Shown here piece by piece: positions 26,508 through 37,200 of a stretch of 64,000 bases of DNA. The notes under the pieces were generated by a model, which did not search any database, had not been told where the DNA came from, and saw nothing but the letters and a program-made list of their open reading frames with translations. Numbering within the stretch: position 1 is the stretch's first letter; every line of letters starts with the position of its first letter. Location: positions 1 to 64,000 of the forward strand of contig CALTTG010000005.1 of assembly GCA_943908475.1 (NCBI GenBank), in the 5' to 3' direction. The position numbers and the translations under genes were made by a program. This DNA is from an uncultured Burkholderiales bacterium. GTDB lineage: Bacteria > Pseudomonadota > Gammaproteobacteria > Burkholderiales > Burkholderiaceae_C.

Positions 26508-28256
26508 ATGACGTACCGACGCCCGGCCCCGCGCGCCCTCTCGCGCTTCGTTTTCAGCACCCTTGCCTTGAGCAGCGTGCTGTCTCTCCCCACACTGGTG
26601 CACGCGCAGTCCTCTGACGCCTCTGCAGCCGCGCGCCAGGCGGACGTGCTGCAACGTCAACTTCAAGAGCAGATTCAGCGTGACCGCGAAGCAGCCACAC
26701 GGGCGCAACCGGCCCCCGAGGGCGCAGACCTCAAGGCCTTGTCACCCAAACCGGATGCCAGCAGTGCAGGCCAGGGTTGCCACACCATCGACACGATCAC
26801 CATCGACGGTGCCCCACTCATGCCAGGCGCCGATCAGGCGCGCCTGACGGCACGCTGGCAAGGGCAATGCCTCGGCGCATCGGAGATCGAGCAACTGCTC
26901 AGCGAGATCACCAAGTTCTACATCGACCGGGGCCATGTCACGACGCGGGCCTACCTGCCGGCACAAGACTTGTCCAAAGGCAAACTCCAGTTGCTGGTGA
27001 TCGAAGGGACCATCGAGAAGCTGACACTGGAGGATGGCGCACAGCGCAGCGTGAACCTGTCCACGGTGTTCCCGGCCGAAGGTCAATTGCTGAACCTGCG
27101 GGATCTGGAGCAGGGCATCGACCAGGTCAACCAGCTGGCCTCCAACAACGCCACCTTGGACCTGCAACCTGGCAGCCGCCCAGGCACCAGCGTGGTCATG
27201 ATCAAAAACGTGCCCCAAAAGCCGTGGCGACTGAACGTCTCGGCCGACAACCAGGGCACTCAATCGACGGGCGAGACCCAACTGGGGGTCAGCCTGGCGG
27301 TGGACAACCTCTTCCAGCTCAACGACGCCCTGTTGCTCACGCACCGGCGGTCCCTGCCCAACGACCGCAGCCGCAAGTATTCGGCCAGTGACAGCCTCAA
27401 TCTGGTCGTGCCATTTGGCTACAACACAGCCTCGATGTCGGCCAGCCGGTCGGTCTATGTGTCGGCGTTTCAAGCCGCCAGTGGCAATGAGTTGCAATCG
27501 CGCGGCAACTCAGAGGCGATCTCGGGGACGCTGGAGCGGGTCATCCACCGCGATCAAGACAGTCGCTTGAGCCTGGGCGCCACACTGAGCCGCAAGTCGT
27601 CGCACAACTACCTGGACAACCAGTTCCTGGCCGTCAGCAGTCGCGCCCTGAGCGTGATGGATGTGGATGCCAGCCACTGGCAAGCCACCCGTTGGGGCGT
27701 GATGCAACACACCTTGACGTATTCGCAAGGCCTGAGCCGAGGCAATGCCCTGAAAGATCCCAGCGGCCTGCCAGAGGACGCGCCCAAGGCCCAGTTCAGC
27801 AAATGGGGGCTCACCGTGAACTACACCCTGCCCTTCGAGGTGGGTGGTCAGCGCCTGAGCTGGAACACCAGCTTGACGGGACAAGCCTCCAATGACGTGC
27901 TCTATGGCTCGGAGCAGATGCTGATTGGCGGGCACTACACGGTGCGGGGATTCGTCAACAGCACGCTGTCGGGTGACGAGGGTTTCTATGTTCGCAATGA
28001 CCTCTCGTGGTTCACCCACCTGCCGCTGCAAAACGACCGTCGGCCCATGCGGCTGTTCTTGGGGCTGGACCATGGTCGCGTGAACAACAAGGTGGATGGC
28101 ATTCCGCAAGGGGCGCTCACCGGTGTGGCCTTTGGCGCCTCGGTGAACTGGCCCTGGTGGAGTTTGGAACTCTCGGCCAGCCGCCCCCTGCAGCAACCCA
28201 GCTTTCTGGCGAACGAACCCACGTACCTGTGGGTCCGCTTGAACTTCAGTTTCTAA
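26508..28256 (+). CDS. Two-partner secretion outer-membrane transporter TpsB (ShlB/FhaC/HecB family)
   Basis: A 582-residue Omp85-superfamily barrel expected to export the TpsA encoded 21 nt downstream. A Sec signal peptide (hydrophobic TLALSSVLSLPTLVHA) is followed by a Gln/Arg-rich helix and POTRA domains (residues ~95-240; note IDRGHVTTRAYLPAQDLSKG). The 16-strand barrel carries the conserved VRGF motif at residues ~479-482, which lies on the lid loop L6 of this family, and it ends in a Phe (LNFSF), the outer-membrane sorting signal. The ATG at 26508 was chosen because it starts a proper signal peptide; the frame is open 72 nt further. A paralogue begins at 63152. Confidence 0.94.
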   Translation: MTYRRPAPRALSRFVFSTLALSSVLSLPTLVHAQSSDASAAARQADVLQRQLQEQIQRDREAATRAQPAPEGADLKALSPKPDASSAGQGCHTIDTITIDGAPLMPGADQARLTARWQGQCLGASEIEQLLSEITKFYIDRGHVTTRAYLPAQDLSKGKLQLLVIEGTIEKLTLEDGAQRSVNLSTVFPAEGQLLNLRDLEQGIDQVNQLASNNATLDLQPGSRPGTSVVMIKNVPQKPWRLNVSADNQGTQSTGETQLGVSLAVDNLFQLNDALLLTHRRSLPNDRSRKYSASDSLNLVVPFGYNTASMSASRSVYVSAFQAASGNELQSRGNSEAISGTLERVIHRDQDSRLSLGATLSRKSSHNYLDNQFLAVSSRALSVMDVDASHWQATRWGVMQHTLTYSQGLSRGNALKDPSGLPEDAPKAQFSKWGLTVNYTLPFEVGGQRLSWNTSLTGQASNDVLYGSEQMLIGGHYTVRGFVNSTLSGDEGFYVRNDLSWFTHLPLQNDRRPMRLFLGLDHGRVNNKVDGIPQGALTGVAFGASVNWPWWSLELSASRPLQQPSFLANEPTYLWVRLNFSF

Positions 28257-28277
28257 GCATTACCCGAGGCAGTCACG

Positions 28278-31200
28278 ATGTTCAAGCACGCCACCATGAA
28301 CCGGGCCTTCAAGCTCGTCTGGAACCAGGCCCGCGGCGCCTATGTCGCTGTGGCCGAAACCGCGCGGGGCCATGCGGTCTCGACCTCCCACACGCGCATC
28401 GCACGCGCACTGCTCTTGGCCTCGGGGGTGGCCGTGGGGGCGACTGCGCAAGCGCAGGTCAAACCAGCCACCACCGTGGTGCCCGCAAGCGGCAACACCA
28501 ACGCCTACCTCTCAGGCAATGGCGTGCCCATCGTGAACATCGCCACGCCCAATGCGCAGGGCTTGTCGCACAACAAGTACACACGCTATGACGTCGAGGC
28601 CAACGGCCTGGTGCTCAACAACGGCAACACCTCGCAAGCGGCCCGTCAGTCGCAACTGGCCGGGCAAGTGGTGGGCAACACCAACCTGGGCAAAGAGGCC
28701 TCCACGATCCTGAACGAGGTGGTGAGCAACCGACGCAGTGTGCTGGCCGGCTTCACCGAAGTCCTGGGAGGCAAGGCCGATGTGATCGTGGCCAACCCTT
28801 ACGGCATCACCTGCTCGGGTTGCGGCTTCATCAACAGCGACCGCGTGACGCTCACCACGGGGGCGCCCAACATCTCGCTGGACGGCCGTCTGGCGGGCTT
28901 TTCAGTGACCAGCGGCGACGTGCTGATCAATGGCGTGGGCTTGAACGCCACGGCCCAGCAGTTGCTGGACATCGTGACCCGCTCGCTGGTGGTCCAGGGC
29001 CAGATCAACACGGCGCCTGAAGGCACCCTGGGCATCACCACCGGCTTGAACCAGTGGAACTACGACACCCGCGCGGTGACGGGTGCCACCACAGGCACCG
29101 ATGCCCAACCGACACTGGCCGTGGACTCCAGCGTGCTGGGCGGCATGTACGCAGGACGCATCCGACTGATTTCGACCGAAGCCGGCGTGGGCGTGCGCAT
29201 GCTGGGCGATGCGGCCGCCAAGGTCGACGACTTCAGCATCAGCAGCGCCGGCCAGGTCGACATCCGCAGCAATGTGTCGGCCGAACGCGACCTGCAAGTG
29301 ACGAGCTCCAGCGCCACAAAGGCCCTGAGCCTGATCGATGCACGCTTGAGCGCACGCCGCGACCTGAGCCTGGAGGGCACGGGCGCCGCGAACCTCACCG
29401 GTGGCGCCCTCGTGGCCAGCCGCGCCTTGAGCGTTCGTGTGGGCCGCCTGGTTGACCAGGCCAGCGACGCTGGCTTGGAAGACAACAACACCCGTTTCGG
29501 CCAAAGTGTGAGCCTGATCGTGGGCACCAGCGCCCAAGTGGCGGGCGTGGCCTGGGGTGCCGATGGCGCCTTGAGTGGGCAGTTCGGCAGCCTGGCGGTG
29601 GACGCCGACGCAGGCGCCCTGTTTTACGCAGGCGGCACCTTGGGGCTGAGCAGCCAGGGCCACTTGGCCCTGAGCACGGCGGCGGTTCAAGCAACAGGCC
29701 ACGTGACCCTGGGGAGCAGCCAAGGCCAGATCAGCACCGAACAAGGCGACGAGCAAGGCATCCAGAGCACCCAGGGCAACGTGAGCCTGAGTGCCAAGCA
29801 GGGCATGAACCTGGGCGGCACGCTCAGCAGCGACCAAGCTTCGGTCACGCTGCAGGCCGATGCAGCGATCAACGTCTCGGGCACAGTCCATGCCGGAACC
29901 CAACTGAACGTCTCCGACCTGCAAGGTGGTGGCACGCAAGACCTGAACAACACCGGCACCCTGCTGGCCGATGGCGCTTTGACGATCCAGGCCCGCGACG
30001 TGAGCAACAGCGGTGACGCTGGCCTGCAAGGCAGCGGCGGCACTCGCATCACCGCGCAGTCGCTGACCAACAGCGCCACGCTGGTGATGTCGACCCTCGC
30101 CACGGCCGATGGCCAGTTGAACCTGGGCGCACTGACCAACACCGGCACCATCCAGTCGGCACGCGACCTGTCCATGAGTGTGCTGACCCGCGTGACCAAC
30201 CGTGGCGACCTGCTGGCCGGCCGGGACCTCACCTTGCAAGCCGCTTCCAGCGACCAGACACTGCGCCTGGAAGCCGACGAGGACAGCGTGCTCCAGGCGG
30301 GCCGTAACCTGAGTCTGGGGAGCACCACGCGCCGCATCCTGATCGCGCAGCACGATGGTGCGGCGATCAGCACCTCCGCGCTGAATGTGTTTGCCACCGC
30401 CCTGAGCAATGCAGGTTACCTGCAGTCGAATGGTGCGGTGGACGTCACGAGCACCGGCAGCCTGAGCAACTCGGGCTCGGTGATCGCAGGCGGCAACCTG
30501 AGCCTCTTGGCCGACACGCTCACCAACAGTGGTGAACTGCAAAGCGAAGCGGGCATGACGCTGTCGGCCAGCACGCTGAACAACAGCGGCCTGATCAACG
30601 CTGCGCAGGGCGATGCGCTGCAAACCATCAACCTGACCGTGGGCCAGCTGAACAACCAGGCCAACGGCGTCATCCAGGCTTCGGACAGCCTGAACATCCT
30701 CACCCGAGTCGGGGTGAACAACGCCAGCGACTTGCTGGCTTTCGCAGGTGACTTGTCGATCCAGACTGACCAGACGACCTCGGTGGTTCAGGTGATCAAC
30801 AGTGCCAACGCCACGATGGTGGCGGGTGACACGCTGAGCCTGGGGCAACTCGGTGCCAGCAACCTGAGCCTGGGCACCCAAGCCGGCACCCTGGTGGCCC
30901 ACACCATCGACCTGAACCTGACCCACCTGAACAACACGGGCGCCATCGAAGCCGACGCCACCCTGTTCGTGAGTGCCAGCGACAGCCTGGTCAACTCAGG
31001 CAGTTTGTTCGCGGGCTCCGATCTCACCGTCAAGGCCGGCGCACTGATCGACAACCGTGGCGACATGCTGGCCCGAGGCAACTTGGCCCTTCGGGTGTTG
31101 GACAACACCCGCGTGTCGCCCCTTCAGGTGAACAACCAAGGCACCGGCCTCATGCAAGCCCTGGGCGCCTTCACGCTGGGCACCGATGCCGAGCGCTGGG

Positions 31201-34200
31201 TGAACTTCACCCAGACGCAGGACGCGGCCGTGCTGGCCGACAGCATCAACCTCAAGGCCGTGGGGGTGGACAACGATGGCCTGATGCAGGCCGCGACAAC
31301 CTTGACCGCATTGGGCCTGAACGCCCTGGAAAACCGTGGCTTCGGCAGCCTGCTGGCGGGCACCACCATGGCGGTGGGCGCAGGCACCCTGGGCAACCAA
31401 GGCACCTTGCAAGCGCAAGATGGCATGCGCCTGACCGCAGGCACTTTGGTGAACAAATCGGGCACGATCATTTCCTCGACGACAAGGGCCGAGGGCGAGC
31501 CCGTCGACGCAGCGGCCATCGCGGGCCACATCATGGCCGGGACCTTGGTCAATGAATTCGATGCCCTGATCCAGTCAGGCGGCGATCTGCACATCACCGC
31601 ACGCGATGTCCTCACCAACAGCCAGTCCACCCTGCTGGCCGAGGGCGACCTCCACATCAAGGCGCAGCACACCGACACCACCCTGGCCATCCGCAACAGC
31701 GGCGATGCCGTCCTGCAAGCGGGCGGTCATCTGACGATCGAAGGCCACACGGTCGATGGCGTGACCGGCCACAACACCGTACTCAGCGAACAAACGGGCA
31801 GCATCCTGGGCCAGAGCGTGGCCATTCAGGCACAGAGCCTGCTCAACACCGGCAAGATCCAGTCGGACGAGGCCTTGACGGTCAACCTGCTGGGCACCCT
31901 GGAGAACTGGGGCGACATGCTGGCCCTGGGCACCATGGGCTTGAGCGCGACCCAGGTGGACAACTTGGCGGACATGGGCCAGCAGGGCCACATCCAAGCC
32001 AATGCGGGCCTGAGTCTCGATGCGCAGTCGCTGACCAACCAAGGCACCATGACCACCGCCGTCGGCCTGCACAACAGCCGCATCTCGGTGGATGCGTTCA
32101 GCAACGCCAGCACGGGCGTGATTCAGTCGGTGGGAGGCGAGGGGATCAGCCAGCTGGCCTTGAACGTGGGCAGCAGCTTCACCAACGAAGGCAGCCTGAT
32201 CACCGAGTCGAACCTGGAGATCCAGAACAGCACAGCAGGTCGCGCACTGGCGGTCAACAACCTGGGCCTGATCCAAGCGGGCTACGGGCTTCGCATGGGC
32301 ACGACCAGCCAGATGGACCTGAACAACGGCGAAGGCGCCACCGTGCTGGCCATCATCGGCCAGATCACCACGGGCAACCTGCTCAACCGGGGTGACATCG
32401 ACGGCACCACACTGACCGTCAACACGGCAGGGTTGAACAACTTTGGGCTGATCAGCGCCGCTCGCGCCCTGAACATCACGGCCAGTGACCTGTTCAACCG
32501 CGCAGGAGGTGTCATCCAGAACGCCACGGCCAACGCAGACTTTGCGGGCAGCATCGATGCCGTGGGCGTGACCAATGCAGGCACGATCAACCTGGGCAGG
32601 GGCAGCGCCTTCGGCCGCATCAACGCCGACCGCTTGACCAACCAGGCCGGTGGCATCATCGACTCACGTTCGGTGCAGATGAGCCTGAACGTGGGTGTGA
32701 AGCTGGACAACAGCGGCACCTTGCACGGCAATGGGCGCTTGGAAATCAATGCCACCTCGGCCAACACCCTGGACATCCAGAACCAAACCGGTGGCGTGAT
32801 CGAAGCGGGCAATGACCTTCGGCTGGGCGCGCTCGATGGTGCTCAACTGGGACGGGTGTCGGTGCAAGACGGCCAGATGTTGGCCGGTGCGGAGATCGAT
32901 TTCCGTCTGAAGTCCTTGGTGAACAGCGGGGTCATCCAGGGCGGCGACCCCAGGGCCAACACCTTCTCGTCCATCGTGCTGGAAGAGGCCTTGAGCAACC
33001 AAGGCACCGGCCGCATCACCTTGAGCACCGGGCCCAATGCCCTCGGCTTTGACGGTGTGTCGAAGCTGGCCCATCAGATCATCGCCACCGACATCACCAA
33101 CGCGGGCGCGATCGAGTCAGGTGGCGATGTCGTGCTCTACCGCACCAGCAACAGCACGTTCACCAACTCAGGCAGCGTGATCACCAACGGTGACCTGCAC
33201 TTCCTGACCCTGGGTGACACCCTGTCCATGATCGACCCGCGCCCCGAGGCCACCGAACAGTACACGGTGGACAACACCGGTCGGATCGACGTGGGCGGCA
33301 AGCTCAGCCTGTTGGGCCTCAAGGGCCTGACGGTCAAGACCGGCGCCACCTGGTTGGCGGGCGAGTTCGATGCCAAGGCTCCCACGGTCATCATCCAGAG
33401 CAACGCCGCACTCAGCACCCTGGGCAGCCTGAGCCTGATGGCCAACAGCCTCACCCTGGCCAGCAGCAGCTCGCGCATCGTGGCCGCCACGTCGGGCACT
33501 GGCACGGCCACCCTCACCTTGGGCGCCAGCTTCAGCAACCCGGGCGCCATTCACTCGGGCGACAAGCTGGTCTTGAGCGCGCTGAACATCACCAACACCA
33601 GCACCGGCGGCATCTCGGCCCTGGGTGACCTCAAGCTCCTGGCCACCCAAAGTGTCGAGAACTCCGGCGCACTGTACGCGGGCGATGAACTGTGGGTACA
33701 GACCACGGACCCCATCAATGGCCGCATCACCAACAAGGCCACCACAGGCACCATGGACGCCGGCGGCAGCATCATGCTGATCTCGGCGAACCTGACCAAC
33801 CAGAACACCATCGACTCGGCGGGCGACATCACGCTGGACTCGGCCAACTTGAAGAACGAAATCTCGGGCAGCATCAAGCCGACCGTGATCGCGACCGACA
33901 CCCTGACCCTCAAGGGGTTCAACACGGCCCTGAACAAGGGCGGCCTGTTGGCGGCAGACACCATCGTCATCACCGGGCTGAACGGTTCGGCCAGTGCGTT
34001 CACCAACGATCCGGCGGGCAAAACCGGGGCAGGCATCTACGCCAACACCCTCGTGGCCAGTGGCACCAGCCTGACCAACCTGGGATCACCCGAAGACCCC
34101 GTGGTGAACACCAAGACGCAGACGGGCTTCTCACGTTTCCTGCTCAGCGATCCGCTGGACCTCGTCGGGGGAACCACCGTGGCCAGCGGCGGGGTGGGCA

Positions 34201-37200
34201 AGAGCACCTCGGGCAGCATGAGCGCCCTGGAGAAAATCAAGGCCAAAGAGGGCAAGGGCAGCACCACTGCGCCCGCCGTGACCGGCTCAGCGTCGGACAT
34301 TGCCGCCCTGATCGCTGCCAACAAAGCCAACGGCGTGACAGGCACCCAGACGGCCTCGGGTGCGCCGGCGATCGGCTTTCCGGGGCTGGTCATTGCCTTG
34401 CCCAGCAACCCCAATGGCTACTTCGTGCCGGCCAAAGATCCCCAAGCCGGTTTCCTCATCGAGACCAATCCTTTGTTCCAAGTGGGACAGAACTTCGTCG
34501 GCTCGAACTACCTGGCACAGCGCTACGGTTACAACCCCGACGTGATCGTCAAGCGCCTGGGTGACAGCAACTACGAAGCCAACCTGATCAAGCAGCAACT
34601 CGTCAAGAAGACTGGGGCCAACCTGCTCAAGGCCTTCAAGAACGAAGCCGCTCAAGTGCAGGGCCTGATGGACAACGCCGTGGCCCAAGGCAAGAACCTG
34701 GGCCTGAGCTACGGCAAAGCGCCCACGGCCGAGCAACTCAAGCAGCTCACGGCCGACATCGTGTGGATGGTCGAGACCGAGGTCAATGGGCAGCGCGTGC
34801 TGGCCCCGGTGGTCTACCTGGCCGAAAGCACCCGCGCAAGCATTGCCCAGGGCGGTGTGATCTCGGGCACCGATGTGTCCCTGAACGTGACATCACTCAC
34901 CAACACAGGCGGCACCATCCAGGGCAGCAACACCTTGGACATCACCTCCAAGGGCGATGTGACCAACACGGGGGGCGCCATCAAGGGCGGCGCGGTCAGT
35001 GTGGTCTCGACCGAAGGCAGCATCGTCAACCGCACCACCAGCCGCACGGTGGACACGGCCACGGGCACCCGCACCGTGATCGGCAAGACGGCCACCATCG
35101 AGGCCACCCAAAGCCTGAACCTGGACGCCAAGAAGGCCATCACCAACATTGGCGCGCAAGTGAAGTCGGCAGGCGATGCCCGCTTGAAGGCTGGCAGCAA
35201 CATCACCTTCGACACCATCGAGGACAAGACCACCTCCACCACCACCACGACCACCAAGTCCAAGGGCCGCAAGACCACCGAGACCACCAGCACCACCACG
35301 GTGAACCAGGTCAAGTCGGGCCTCACGGTGGGCGGCAACCTCGCGGCACAAGCGGGCAACGACCTGACCCTGGCCGGCACCGATGTCAACGTGGGCGGCA
35401 GTGCCCTGCTCAAGGCCGGCAACAACGTGAACCTGGTGGCCCGCGAAAACAGCAGCGAGAGCACCACCAGCACGTCCAGCAAGGGCACGGGCACCTTTGG
35501 CAGCCTCAAGAGCTCGAGCAGCAGCACCACCAACACGCAGCAAACCCGCAACGTGGGCACCACCCTCAATGTGGGCGGCAATGCAGCGGTGGTGGCCGGC
35601 CAGACGGCCTTGGTGCAAGGCTCGGACATCAAGGCGGGCGGCAATGTGGTGCTCAAGGGCACCGATGTGCAGGTGGTGGCCGGGCAAGACACCGACACCA
35701 GCTCCAGCACCAGCAAGACCAACAAGAAGGGCCTGAGCACCAGCGGCGGGGGCTTGAGCGTCAGCCAAAGCACCACCACAACGACCCACAGCAACCGCTC
35801 GACCAGCGTGGGCTCGAACATCCAGTCGGGCGGCTCGGTGTTGGTCGATGCCGCCAAGGACGTCACCATCCAGGGCTCCAACGTGACGGCGGCCAAGGAC
35901 CTGGTGGTCTCGGCCACCAACGTGAACGTGCTGGCCGCCCGCAATGTGGACACTTCGACCACCAGCACCAGCCAGACCTCGACCGGCCTGTACTTCGACT
36001 CCAGCAACAGCGCGGGTGTGTCGGGCAACAAGTCGGGCAGCAAGGGCCAGGGCGCCCAGGGCAGCGCGCAAGCCAGCGGCAGCATCGGCTCGCAAAACAA
36101 CCTGGACCTGGTGCGTCAGACCACCACGACCACGAGCACACAGAACGTCACCAACACCGGCAGCCAGCTGGGCGCAGGCGGCGTGCTGGTGGTCCAGGCC
36201 AAGGACAAGGCCACCGTGCAGGGCTCCAGCCTGTCGGGCGACGAAGGCGTGCTGGTCAAGGGCAAGAACGTGGAGTTCCTGGCCGCTGAAAACAGCAGCG
36301 TTACCAGCACGACCACCACCAACCGAAGCACCGGCCTGTACGCCGACGCCTCGGCCAGCGCCGAGGGCTCGGCACGGGCAGGTGTGGGCACACAAGGCAA
36401 TGGCGCGCAAGCCAAGGGCGAAGGCGAGGCCCGCGCCTCGGCCGGCGTGCAGGTTCGCCAGTCCACCGACACCAGCACCAGCGGCAGCACCACGGCCCAG
36501 GTCAGCACCATCACGTCCAAATCAGGCAACGTGGTGCGCCAGGCCGACGAACGCTTGCTTGACGTGGGCACCAGCATCGAAGCCGGTGGTCAGGTCATCC
36601 AGAAGGCCAACACCATCGACAGCCTGGCCGCTCGCAACACCACCTTCAGCAGCACCGACAGCAACAGCAGCAGTGCGCGCGCCGGCGCGTTTGCCGGCGC
36701 CGACGGCCAGGCCAACCGGGGTGCCTACGCCAGCGGCTCTGACGATGCCAAGACCCAGGCGCAGCAGGCCATGAGCAGCGGCGGCACCGGCAGCCAGAGC
36801 TCGGCCGGCCGCGGTGTGGAAGTGCAGGTCACCAATGACCGCAGCAACAGCCAGAGCAACACCAGCACGGCCGTGGTCTCAACCATCAAGGCCGGTGGCG
36901 GTGTGAGCAGCACCTCCACGGGCCGCACGACCATGGAGGGCACCCAGATCCAGAGCGCCGGTGATGTGAGCCTGTCCGCCTCTGACCTGGACTACAAGGC
37001 GGCTCGCAACACGCAGAGCAGCAGCGCCAGCAGCACGGCCGTGGAGCTGGGTGCCGAAGTGGGCAAGAGCAAGAGCGTGACCCTCAGCGGCAGCCGCGAA
37101 GCCTCGCAGCAGCAGGAGAACGCCTCGCAAGCGGTGGTGGGGGGCATCCAGTCCGGCGGCAAGGTCACCGTGAACACCACGGGCGACACCCGCCTGGAAG

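Noticed and set aside
28902..30926. 674-codon minus-strand frame inside tpsA
   Set aside because: Low-complexity shadow of the repetitive tpsA coding strand; no domain or plausible start context.
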